Shown: one piece after another, positions 23,155-30,350 of the stretch
Layout of the letters: each line of letters starts with the position of its first letter
Numbering within the stretch: the first letter of the stretch is position 1
IMG/VR virus record: IMGVR_UViG_3300014492_000001
Span: 1 to 52,761 of that record
DNA from: a virus
Direction: 5' to 3' (one strand)
Length of the DNA stretch: 52,761 nt
Notes under the pieces: model-generated
What the model was told of the DNA's origin: nothing
Databases searched by the model: none
What the model saw: only the letters and a program-made list of their open reading frames with translations
Made by a program: the position numbers and the translations under genes

Positions 23155-23712
23155 ATGGAATCTACGAAAATTGTCCGTATCGAATGCCAAGGTGTTGCGT
23201 CTGCTCCTGTAGATGAGTTCTCTCCGCTTCAAGGAGATTTAAAAAGTCTCTCAGATATCGACTACGAAGCTTTTAAAAAAGAAATTATCGAGATCGGATT
23301 TAAGTTCTCCCTTCACGTCTGGGAGAATGAAGATAAGAAATGGATAACCGACGGACATCAAAGAATTACTGCTCTCAAAAGAATGCGGGCTGATGGCTGG
23401 GAGATTCCTAATATCCCTTATTCCCTAGTATTCGCTGCGGATATCAACGAGGCAAAACAAGCTCTCTTGGGTGCCGCAAGTCAGTACGGTAAAGTAACTG
23501 AGACCGGACTGAAGAACTTTTTGAATGACGTTCAGATCGATCCGATCCGTTTAGAAAACTTCCGGCTTCCTGATATTGAAATGCCCATCTTCATCGAGAC
23601 ACATCTCAGAATGCCAGAATTTCAGGAGCCAGATAAAAAAGCTGATCCTGTTTTAAAAGAACCGGACCTTAAGCAATGTCCTAATTGTGGTGTGATCCTC
23701 GACAATGGGTAA
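23155..23712 (+). CDS. ParB-like nuclease-domain protein paired with a DNA methylase
   Basis: The 185-residue protein contains LKSLSDIDYEAFKKEIIEIGFKF and WITDGHQRITALKRMRADG, the ParB N-terminal/sulfiredoxin-like core (DGHxRxxAL is the nucleotide-contact box). It ends with a CPNCG zinc knuckle. Such proteins are often encoded directly before phage adenine methylases, as here (8-bp overlap). A GTG two codons upstream is an alternative start. The role may be CTP-dependent DNA binding or modification targeting. Confidence 0.75.
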   Translation: MESTKIVRIECQGVASAPVDEFSPLQGDLKSLSDIDYEAFKKEIIEIGFKFSLHVWENEDKKWITDGHQRITALKRMRADGWEIPNIPYSLVFAADINEAKQALLGAASQYGKVTETGLKNFLNDVQIDPIRLENFRLPDIEMPIFIETHLRMPEFQEPDKKADPVLKEPDLKQCPNCGVILDNG

Positions 23713-24703
23713 TTATGGAATTCCCTATATGGGGTCGAAGGATTCTCTGATTCAAAAAATAGGGCACCTTTTCCCTGCTGCTGAAAACTTTTACGATTTG
23801 TTTGGTGGCGGTTTTTCGGTCTCTCATTTTATGCTTTTGCATAAGTCTGAAAAATATAACCGTTTTTTTTACAACGAAATAAAAGCTGACATCGTTCGGC
23901 TGGTTTCGGACGCCATCGCTGGGAAGTACAATTACGATGTGTTTAAACCTAAGTGGATCAGTAGAGAAGACTTCGAGAGAAACAAGACCAATTGTGCTTA
24001 TACTCGTTGCATCTGGTCATTTGGAAATAACCAAAAAAGCTATCTTTTCAGCGCTGAAAACGAGACGAACAAAAAATCACTTCACAATGCGGTTGTTTTT
24101 AATGAATTTGATTCGCTCGCCGAAGATCTTTTAAAGATAACTTCTTTTCCTGGGCATCTGTCTATTCGTGGCAGAAGGCTAATGTGCCGGTCTATTGTTT
24201 GCGACCGCAAGGGTGAGTTAGAGCAGTTAGAGCGGTTAGAGCGGTTAGAGCGGTTACAGCAGTTACAGCAGTTAGAGCGGTTAGAGCGGTTACAGCAGTT
24301 ACAGCAGTTAGAGCGGTTAGAGCGGTTACAGCAGTTAGAGCAGTTAGAGCAGTTAGAGCAGTTAGAGCGGTTAGAGCTTTCTAGTAAAAGCTACGAGTCC
24401 ATAACAATTTTGCCGCGTTCGGTGGTTTACTGTGACCCGCCCTATAAGGGAACTGCCGGTTATATCGATTCGTTTGATCATGATATTTTTTGGGACTGGG
24501 TGAGGAATCAAAGTGAGCCCGTTTTCGTATCGGAATATAACGCCCCCAAAGACATCCGTGTCCTGGCGGCATTTAACCATAAAAAATCATTATCTGGTTT
24601 AGGGAGCTCGACTGGCTCGGTGGAAAAGCTATACATTAACGCCGCAGCGGAGTCCATCCTTGCCGAATCAAAAATCATCGCCGCTCAACCAGTCTTGCGG
24701 TAA
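23705..24703 (+). CDS. DNA adenine methylase (D12 class) with a Leu-rich repeat insertion
   Basis: The 332-residue protein starts with the Dam signature YMGSKDSLIQKI, motif I is DLFGGGFSVS (31-40), and the catalytic DPPY lies at about 243-246 (YCDPPYKGTAGY). It transfers methyl from SAM to adenine N6. Between the target recognition region and DPPY, residues 172-225 are an 18-fold L-E/Q-R/Q repeat absent from ordinary Dam proteins. All methylase motifs remain intact, so activity is plausible. It may protect phage DNA from restriction. It converges on the repressor gene. Confidence 0.85.
   Translation: MGNYGIPYMGSKDSLIQKIGHLFPAAENFYDLFGGGFSVSHFMLLHKSEKYNRFFYNEIKADIVRLVSDAIAGKYNYDVFKPKWISREDFERNKTNCAYTRCIWSFGNNQKSYLFSAENETNKKSLHNAVVFNEFDSLAEDLLKITSFPGHLSIRGRRLMCRSIVCDRKGELEQLERLERLERLQQLQQLERLERLQQLQQLERLERLQQLEQLEQLEQLERLELSSKSYESITILPRSVVYCDPPYKGTAGYIDSFDHDIFWDWVRNQSEPVFVSEYNAPKDIRVLAAFNHKKSLSGLGSSTGSVEKLYINAAAESILAESKIIAAQPVLR
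24218..24379 (+). repeat. Tandem 9-bp repeat, 18 copies, inside the methylase gene
   Basis: Units are TTAGAGCGG, TTACAGCAG and TTAGAGCAG (LER, LQQ, LEQ), with a higher-order LER LER LQQ LQQ pattern of 36 bp repeated. Every unit is in frame, so copy-number change alters length without breaking the gene. The near-identity of units points to recent slippage. Confidence 0.95.
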
Positions 24704-24942
24704 TTCCGATAGTACGCCCGCGCGACCACATTCCGACGTGCCGCCAGCCGCTCCAGTTTCGCTTTAGGCAGCCGATAATGCCTGGCGAGGGCTCCGACTA
24801 TTCTCGGGCTCACCGGGACCGTCCTAGACGATTCTAGGTGCTTTACAAACCCCTCTGAAATCTTCAAATATGTGGCAAGGGCCTTTTTGCTCTCGCCTCG
24901 TTTTTCGCGACTCATCCTGACAACTTGTCCAAAATTAGGCAT
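24685..24942 (-). CDS. XRE-family helix-turn-helix repressor
   Basis: The 85-residue protein is a compact HTH: FGQVVRMSREKRGESKKALATYLKISEGFVKHLESS matches the HTH_3/Cro-CI pattern (helix 2 KKALATYLK, recognition helix EGFVKHLES). No dimerisation or peptidase domain follows, only a basic tail. A strong TAAGGAGG precedes ATG 24942 on the minus strand. It sits divergent from the early operon, like a lysis/lysogeny or early-gene repressor. It overlaps the methylase 3' end by 19 bp, tail to tail. Confidence 0.8.
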   Translation of the reverse strand: MPNFGQVVRMSREKRGESKKALATYLKISEGFVKHLESSRTVPVSPRIVGALARHYRLPKAKLERLAARRNVVARAYYRNYRKTG

Positions 24943-25279
24943 GGTGCCTCCTTATGACTCTCAGCGTAACCGTTAATGTGCCCCGCGTCAACCATTATCT
25001 GCTTCCTGAAGATCAGCTCCTGTTCTCGGTCTTAAGACAATCGTGCATCGGATAGCAAAAAGCGCTTTACCTTTTGCACGACCGGCTATAAAACGATTTT
25101 CAATCGACTTTCCAAGAGACATTCAAAGCGGTGGGGGTCTCCTCCACCGCGTCTCTCCTAAGTCGAAATTCACGGGGAAGTCGATTTTCCCAAGAGAGTA
25201 AAAAGCAGTGCCCGAATAAAACGCTGGTGTGGCGTGGTGCGATCTTGCGCGTTCGGAACAGAGTTTGAGGGGGGTAGAA
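24943..25279. promoter_or_regulatory. Control region between repressor and early operon
   Basis: No gene is evident in these 337 bp. AAGTCGA occurs three times: inverted as TCGACTT at 25104-25110, and direct at 25160-25166 and 25178-25184. Two of these are followed by TTTTCC(C)AAGAGA-type sequence (25106-25120 and 25184-25197). A perfect 7-bp hairpin (GCGGTGG/CCACCGC) lies at 25129-25150. CGTGCA and TGCACG (about 25043-25080) bracket another imperfect inverted repeat, followed by TATAAA at 25087. This is the pattern of an operator/promoter switch. Confidence 0.55.
24963..24991 (-). promoter_or_regulatory. Probable repressor promoter
   Basis: On the minus strand, TTGACG (24986-24991) and TACGCT (24963-24968) are separated by 17 bp, and transcription would begin just before the AAGGAGG ribosome binding site of the repressor gene. 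The -35 matches five of six consensus bases; the -10 is weak, which would suit regulation. Confidence 0.45.
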
Positions 25280-25525
25280 GTGGAACCAGTAATTTACACA
25301 ATCGAGATAGACAGAGATGGTGTCATAAGGGCACTCCCGTTTAAACGCTCAGAAATGCCCCAGGGTGCGCCGGAACTAGAAAGAGTCTATTCCCTAGCCC
25401 AGGTGGAGAAAAAAGCAATCCAGACCGCTTTGCGGTTGTCTCCTTCGCTTCGGGAAGCATCTGAGGGTCTTGGAATTAATCTGTCGACGCTCTGGCGCTT
25501 GCGCAGACACTATGGGTTAGACTGA
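25280..25525 (+). CDS. Fis/NtrC-type helix-turn-helix regulator
   Basis: The product from GTG 25280 (81 aa) ends with EKKAIQTALRLSPSLREASEGLGINLSTLWRLRRHYGLD, the Fis-family HTH found at the C-terminus of sigma-54 activators (A..LGI..STLWRLRR.YGL). The N-terminal part (YTIEIDRDGVIRALPF) is unassigned, and there is no AAA+ domain. GAGGGGGG precedes this start; an upstream frame from 25229 lacks a good site. As first gene of the early operon, facing the XRE repressor, it may be the antirepressor or early activator. Confidence 0.7.
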   Translation: MEPVIYTIEIDRDGVIRALPFKRSEMPQGAPELERVYSLAQVEKKAIQTALRLSPSLREASEGLGINLSTLWRLRRHYGLD

Positions 25526-26256
25526 TGGCTAGCAAGTACGATGGCGCAACCCTCACGGTCGCAAACTGGGAGAAGTATAATCCCCGAAATGACGCTAAGG
25601 CTCACACCTGGTTTAGGATCTCAAATGACATGCCGTTCGGCCCGTCGTTTTTTAGGTTCAATTGTGAGCAACGTTGGATGTGGATCGTGATTCTCTCGCT
25701 AGTGTCGAAGAAAAAAGGTCAACCAATCGTCTGGGAGAGTGGTTTTATAGAGAATACTAACCACGTTTCGCCCTCAACTCAGGACCGCGCGATAACAATG
25801 TTCATTGATTACGGCATGTTAACTTTTGTAACTTCAAGTAACATGAAGTTACATGAAGTAACATTAAGTAACATTTTAGTCACGTGCCCTACAGACATAC
25901 AGACAAACAAACAAACACACGAACAAACGAAACCCGGGAACAGGAAAACTTCGTCGAACAAGTTCGACTATTCAGTTGGATTTTTAGAAGTCTATGACGC
26001 ATACCCACGCAGAGAGGGCAAACAAGCGGGTTATAAAATCTACCAGAGAGAAATAATCACCCAGGAGCTTCGAACGGATTTACTCACCGCAATACAAAAC
26101 TATCGAAAACGAAAGTCAGGAACCGAAACTAGGTTCTTACTCATGTTTGGAACTTTCATGAACCAGTGGAAAGACTGGCTCGATGCCGAAACTGGTTCTT
26201 CTCAAGAAATTAAAAAGAAAGTCCCCTTTTACGATTTTCGGGAGACCTCCGAATGA
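25525..26256 (+). CDS. Replication initiator, lambda O-like
   Basis: The 243-residue protein has an N-terminal winged-helix-like part (LTVANWEKYNPRNDAKAHTW to DYGMLTFV), a polar linker rich in T, Q, N and K, and a C-terminal part with VYDAYPRREGKQAGYKIYQREI, a motif common at the C-terminus of phage replication/DnaT-like proteins (AYPrr.gk..A...w). Four 10-bp iterons lie in the gene at the linker, as the origin does in lambda O. It overlaps its neighbours by 1 and 4 bp and precedes primase and helicase genes. Confidence 0.7.
   Translation: MASKYDGATLTVANWEKYNPRNDAKAHTWFRISNDMPFGPSFFRFNCEQRWMWIVILSLVSKKKGQPIVWESGFIENTNHVSPSTQDRAITMFIDYGMLTFVTSSNMKLHEVTLSNILVTCPTDIQTNKQTHEQTKPGNRKTSSNKFDYSVGFLEVYDAYPRREGKQAGYKIYQREIITQELRTDLLTAIQNYRKRKSGTETRFLLMFGTFMNQWKDWLDAETGSSQEIKKKVPFYDFRETSE
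25828..25875 (+). repeat. Iterons: candidate replication origin
   Basis: Four adjacent 10-mers, AAGTAACATG, AAGTTACATG, AAGTAACATT and AAGTAACATT, occupy 25836-25875, preceded by GTAACTTC, which forms an 8-bp inverted repeat with GAAGTTAC at 25845-25852. About 25 bp downstream is an A/C-rich stretch (25889-25930; ACAAAC repeats) that may melt easily. The location inside the initiator gene mirrors lambda ori. Confidence 0.6.
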
Positions 26257-27101
26257 GTCAAGGTTTATACCGGATGCACGACGTTACCCCAAGCGGGATG
26301 ATTTCAGTGAACCCCAAAGAAGCTCACGAATGGAATAAGCAAGGATTTGGAATATTTGTATCGGTAAATTCTTTCAAGGGACCGAGACGCAAAGAAAATC
26401 TAAAACGGATCGTAGCCTGGGCAGTGGATCTTGACACTGGAACCAAATCAGAGATGGAGATTAAAATTCAAAGTGGGCTGACTCCTTCTTTGGTCGTAGA
26501 GAGTAAGCGTGGATACCACGTCTGGTGGAGATCGAAGGATGGGGAACCGCAATACTGGGACGCAGTAATGTTAGATCGATTAGTTCCGTTTTATGGGGCT
26601 GATAAGAACGCGAGAGATATCTGCAGAGTTCTCAGAATGCCGGGATTTAATCACATGAAAAATCCAGCAGAGCCATTTTTAATAAAAAAAGTTTTCGAGT
26701 ACAACGTATCTTACACGCAAAACCAGATGGCGAATTTCTATCCTGACGTTTCAAAACCTGAACGTGAAGAATTTAAACGAGAGATTACGGAACTGAAAAC
26801 AGGAGCTAACTTCTGGGAGAAAGTTTGGAGACTCGACTGCATTGATGGGCTTGAGAGACTTTCTGGAAGTCCCTACGTGAACAACGAGACTTATTCTTTC
26901 AGTAGAAATGCAAACGGGAAGTTTAATATTTCAGTCAACGGGAAGGGCACAAGTTGTTTTATAGATCATGAGTTTAGAATCGGATCTTCCTCAAAAGGCG
27001 GTCCTACGCTCTTTAGTTGGCTTCGTTGGTACGGACACAGTGGGAAAGAAGCAGTAAATATTTTAAAAGAAATGTTTCCAGAACTTGAGACATCCAAATG
27101 A
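26253..27101 (+). CDS. Primase-polymerase-like (AEP) protein
   Basis: The 282-residue product has archaeo-eukaryotic primase motifs: AWAVDLDTG supplies the DxD metal ligands (motif I), VVESKRGYHVWW the sxH motif, and DICRVLRMPGFNHMKNP the R.RxPGxxN region. The C-terminal 90 residues (FNISVNGKGTSCFIDHEFRI, then GPTLFSWLRWYGHSGKEAVNILKEMF) follow the CHC2 zinc-domain pattern but lack its cysteines. It would make primers for the helicase encoded next. ATGA overlaps on both sides. Confidence 0.7.
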   Translation: MSQGLYRMHDVTPSGMISVNPKEAHEWNKQGFGIFVSVNSFKGPRRKENLKRIVAWAVDLDTGTKSEMEIKIQSGLTPSLVVESKRGYHVWWRSKDGEPQYWDAVMLDRLVPFYGADKNARDICRVLRMPGFNHMKNPAEPFLIKKVFEYNVSYTQNQMANFYPDVSKPEREEFKREITELKTGANFWEKVWRLDCIDGLERLSGSPYVNNETYSFSRNANGKFNISVNGKGTSCFIDHEFRIGSSSKGGPTLFSWLRWYGHSGKEAVNILKEMFPELETSK

Positions 27102-28177
27102 CAGATCAGAAAAAATTTAGCACGAACGTACTCGACGAAATAAAAAAGCTGAGCGAGCGATTAAAAACAGAAGCCGCAGGGAGACAGCCCCAGAAGCCGC
27201 TCAGTTTTGGAATTAAATATTTGGATGACTGTCTTGGAGGAATTAGAACAAGCGACTTTATTGTTCTCGGATCGAAGACCGGAGTAGGAAAGACCCAGGC
27301 AGCAACCATTTGTGCCCTTGCAAACGCAGATCACAAGAGGATTCATTTCTTTGCACTCGAAGCGGAAAAGGACGAAATTGAGCGCCGGATCAAATACGCG
27401 ATGGTTGCTCATCACGTTTACGGATCAATGAAGAGCAAATTCAAAGACAAGCATTTCAACTACATGGATTGGATGAATGGAAAGTTTAACGAAATCTTAG
27501 ATCCACTCAATCCAGAATTCGACGCTCTCTTGTCAGAAAAATATCCAGGGTTAAATACTTACTACCAAGGCAAGAGCAACTTGAACGAAAACAACATCTC
27601 GCAGGTAATTCTTTCGATTCAAGACCAGACGGATTTAATCATTATCGATCATCTGCATTACTTCGACTTTGAAAACGAGAATGAGAACCTCGCTATGAAA
27701 ACTTTAGTCAAGAATCTCAAAACACTTTCGCAAGACTGTTCCAAGCCTATTTTGATGCTGGCACACCTCAGAAAATCAGACAGGAGATTTCAATCGATTG
27801 TTCCAAACATCGAAGATTTTCACGGCTCCAGCGACATCACCAAGATAGCAACGAAGGTCGTTTTGCTCGCACCCTCAGACGGGGAGACCGGAGATCTCTA
27901 CAAATACCCGACTTATATTTCAGCCGTAAAAAACAGGTATGATTCATCGCGGGCCAGGTATACGGCTGTCTGCGCCTACGATGTGAAAAGGAACGGATAT
28001 GAAGAAAAGTACCACATCGGCAAGGTTAACTCCGCGCAGGATGAGTTCAAAGAATGTGAAGAAAAAGAGATCCCCTACTGGGCGGTTAGCGCAAACAGGC
28101 AGGCTAGAGAAGTACCTAAAGTGGAAACTAAAGACCGGCGTAGTATTCAAAGATCATTCTATGAACCGAATGATTAG
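27098..28177 (+). CDS. Replicative DNA helicase, DnaB/RecA-like
   Basis: The 359-residue protein has Walker A GSKTGVGKT (58-66), FFALEAEKDEIERRI (the DnaB-like S-x-E region), Walker B LIIIDHLHYFDF (about 178-189) and LAHLRKSDRR, followed by FHGSSDITKIATKVVLL, all in the order of the DnaB helicase core. It lacks the N-terminal DnaB domain (only about 35 residues precede the core). It is the probable fork helicase, loaded by the initiator. Confidence 0.8.
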   Translation: MTDQKKFSTNVLDEIKKLSERLKTEAAGRQPQKPLSFGIKYLDDCLGGIRTSDFIVLGSKTGVGKTQAATICALANADHKRIHFFALEAEKDEIERRIKYAMVAHHVYGSMKSKFKDKHFNYMDWMNGKFNEILDPLNPEFDALLSEKYPGLNTYYQGKSNLNENNISQVILSIQDQTDLIIIDHLHYFDFENENENLAMKTLVKNLKTLSQDCSKPILMLAHLRKSDRRFQSIVPNIEDFHGSSDITKIATKVVLLAPSDGETGDLYKYPTYISAVKNRYDSSRARYTAVCAYDVKRNGYEEKYHIGKVNSAQDEFKECEEKEIPYWAVSANRQAREVPKVETKDRRSIQRSFYEPND

Positions 28178-28287
28178 GACGCTTTTATCGGAGTTTAAAA
28201 CGATGAAAAATAGAACAGATTTATTTTAAAAACAGCTTTACAAACAACGAACAAGAAGTAATACAAAAAGAACGGGGAATTTCCAGA

Positions 28288-29196
28288 ATGGAAAACAAAG
28301 AATACGATTTCAAAAAATATCTTAAATCTTGGAAGGAAGAAAAGTTCGTCGAGAACCTTCCTGAAGAGATCTACCACGCAGAAGAGGCCCTCAGCTCCGG
28401 TCAGCTTTCAGCGATTATCAATCCCGATTACGGAATTCATCGTCTCTTCGCAGAAAAGACACTAGGCTTAAAAAAAGAAGCCACTGAGGCGCAAAGCTTT
28501 GGGAGCAAGTTTCATAAGGCAGTTTTAGAGCGCGACGAATTTCTAAGACGCTACAAAGTTGTTCCAGAATTTACAGGCCTAACGAAAGATGGAAGACCCT
28601 CCACACAATCAGCCGAAGCAAAAGCAAAGAAGGCAGCCTGGTACGCGGACCAGCCCAAAGATGCGATTATCGTAGAGAGCGCCGAAGAACGGGACCAACT
28701 TTCTGGAATGCTTGAATCACTTTTGAAACACAAAGAGGCGGCGGACTTGTTGAAGGGCGGGATTACAGAGCTTTCGGGGTTCTTTAATTTGAACGGCTTT
28801 CGATGCAGAACTAGGGTCGATATTTTCCGCGAAGATATTAATACGATCATCGATCTCAAGACGACTAGGAATGCCTACAGTCAGGAGTTCGAGAAGCAGA
28901 TAGTAAAGAATTTTTATTTCATCCAAGCGTGGCTCTACCTAGCGGGAGCGATCAAGATTACGAAGCGCAAGAACATGAAATTCAAGTTCATCGCGGTCGA
29001 AAAAGAACCGCCGTATCTCGTTACGGTTCAGGAGATCGGAGAATCTATGTTGACCTGCGGAGATATTCTAGCGAACCAAGCGATGTCTAAACTCAATGCT
29101 GCGATCAACAGCGGAGTTTGGCTCCCAGAACCCCAGATGACCTACATGGCAGAAGCCCCAGAATGGATGCTCAAGAAATTGGAAGGACAAGTATGA
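28288..29196 (+). CDS. RecE-like 5'-3' exonuclease (PD-(D/E)XK)
   Basis: The 302-residue protein carries AQSFGSKFHKAVLERDEF (His 76 region), RTRVDIFREDINTIIDLKTT with D178 and D189-x-K191 (PD-(D/E)xK core), and IVKNFYFIQAWLYLAGA (QxxxY-like motif). This matches the RecE/exonuclease VIII C-terminal domain. It feeds 3' single strands to the annealing protein encoded next (4-bp ATGA overlap). The 110 bp before it (28178-28287) hold no gene and are A-rich. Confidence 0.8.
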   Translation: MENKEYDFKKYLKSWKEEKFVENLPEEIYHAEEALSSGQLSAIINPDYGIHRLFAEKTLGLKKEATEAQSFGSKFHKAVLERDEFLRRYKVVPEFTGLTKDGRPSTQSAEAKAKKAAWYADQPKDAIIVESAEERDQLSGMLESLLKHKEAADLLKGGITELSGFFNLNGFRCRTRVDIFREDINTIIDLKTTRNAYSQEFEKQIVKNFYFIQAWLYLAGAIKITKRKNMKFKFIAVEKEPPYLVTVQEIGESMLTCGDILANQAMSKLNAAINSGVWLPEPQMTYMAEAPEWMLKKLEGQV

Positions 29197-30350
29197 CCAC
29201 GCAAGGAGTAACAGATGCAACTAGGGGAAAGATTTTGGTCAAAGGTAAAGAAAACGGAGACGTGTTGGATATGGACGTCGGCGAAAAACAAGGCGGGGTA
29301 CGGGTGTTATCAGATTTATCCAAAAACGCACCTATCTCACAGGCTCAGCTACCAGGAAAAACACGGAGCAATTCCACAGAAAATTGGAGTTCTGCACCAG
29401 TGCGACAACCCTCCTTGCGTGAATCCGGACCATCTGTTCCTGGGGGATCAACTAGCAAACATGAAGGATGCGGCTCAGAAGGGGAGGGTCAGAAACGGCC
29501 ACATGAACCAGAAGGAATGCCACAGAGGGCACCTACTATCGGGGAGCAATATCTACACGAGCAAAAAGGGAATGAGAATGTGCCGCAAGTGCAGCAGAAA
29601 ATGGAAGGCAGAGTACTACCGGAAGACAGTAAATCCAAACGCCAAACCATACAAGCGCAGGGGAACGGAGTACTAGTTGGAACTAGTTTTGAGGATCAAT
29701 ACCGAATTGCTAAGGCATACCACGCCTCTGGTTTAATGCCGAAATCTTTAAACTCAACTGAGAAGGTGCTAGTTGCCATGCAACTTTGCAGGGAGCTTGG
29801 CCTTCCAGTGATCTCTTCTCTCGGAAAGATTATGGTTGTGAACCAAGTCCCAGCGATATTCGGAGACCTACCTCTGGCGCTAGTTTTAAGCTCTGGGAAG
29901 GTGGAGGATTATCGAGATGATTTTGAACAAAAAGACGGTAAGCCTTACGCTTCTACGTTTACGGTGAAGAGGAAAAACCTATCACCAGTTATTCGAAGAT
30001 TCACGCTTGACGACGCAAAGAACGCCGGTCTTTTCAGGAATGATATTTGGAGCAAATACCCACAGAGAATGCTCCAATGCCGAGCCAGGGCTTGGGCACT
30101 TAAAGACGCATTTCCAGATGTTCTCTCGGGCGTCTTTATCGCAGAATACGACTTTAACACAGTCGTAGAGCAAGCGAGCGAATCAACACCATCTACGAGA
30201 GCAATGGATCGCCTTAACTCTCTCGCAGAACCAGATCCAATTGTTTTACCGAAAGAAGAAATTGAAATGAGCAGTGAACCAGAGTTCGATCCGAGCTTTG
30301 ACATAATAGGAGAAGAGAATGAGCCAGCAGCCCCTAGAATTGGAAGTTGA
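29193..30350 (+). CDS. recT: RecT-family single-strand annealing protein with overprinted N-terminal extension
   Basis: The conserved part begins at about residue 166: FEDQYRIAKAYHASGLMPKS, LVAMQLCRELGLPVISSLGK, VNQVPAIFGDLPLALVLSSG, then DDAKNAGLFRNDIWSKYPQR and MLQCRARAWALKDAFPDVLS, the RecT signature. ATG 29193 overlaps the exonuclease stop, as expected. Between residues 8 and about 163 the frame is open but encodes a low-complexity S/G/E/K/Q chain, because this stretch is the HNH gene read in another frame. No ATG/GTG/TTG start exists between the HNH end and the domain. Either RecT is made with the extension or the segment is removed. Confidence 0.75.
   Translation: MTTQGVTDATRGKILVKGKENGDVLDMDVGEKQGGVRVLSDLSKNAPISQAQLPGKTRSNSTENWSSAPVRQPSLRESGPSVPGGSTSKHEGCGSEGEGQKRPHEPEGMPQRAPTIGEQYLHEQKGNENVPQVQQKMEGRVLPEDSKSKRQTIQAQGNGVLVGTSFEDQYRIAKAYHASGLMPKSLNSTEKVLVAMQLCRELGLPVISSLGKIMVVNQVPAIFGDLPLALVLSSGKVEDYRDDFEQKDGKPYASTFTVKRKNLSPVIRRFTLDDAKNAGLFRNDIWSKYPQRMLQCRARAWALKDAFPDVLSGVFIAEYDFNTVVEQASESTPSTRAMDRLNSLAEPDPIVLPKEEIEMSSEPEFDPSFDIIGEENEPAAPRIGS
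29215..29676 (+). CDS. HNH endonuclease nested out of frame in recT
   Basis: The 153-residue protein has FWSKVKKTETCWIWTSAKNK, the core VLHQCDNPPCVNPDHLFLGD, and a C-terminal zinc ribbon (CHRGHLLSGSNIY...MCRKCSRKWK) homologous to the gene at 22700. Its ribosome binding site AAGGAG is made from recT codons 4-6 (CAA GGA GTA), 7 bases before its ATG. It lies wholly within recT in the +1 frame, ending 11 bp before the conserved RecT domain. Confidence 0.85.
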   Translation: MQLGERFWSKVKKTETCWIWTSAKNKAGYGCYQIYPKTHLSHRLSYQEKHGAIPQKIGVLHQCDNPPCVNPDHLFLGDQLANMKDAAQKGRVRNGHMNQKECHRGHLLSGSNIYTSKKGMRMCRKCSRKWKAEYYRKTVNPNAKPYKRRGTEY

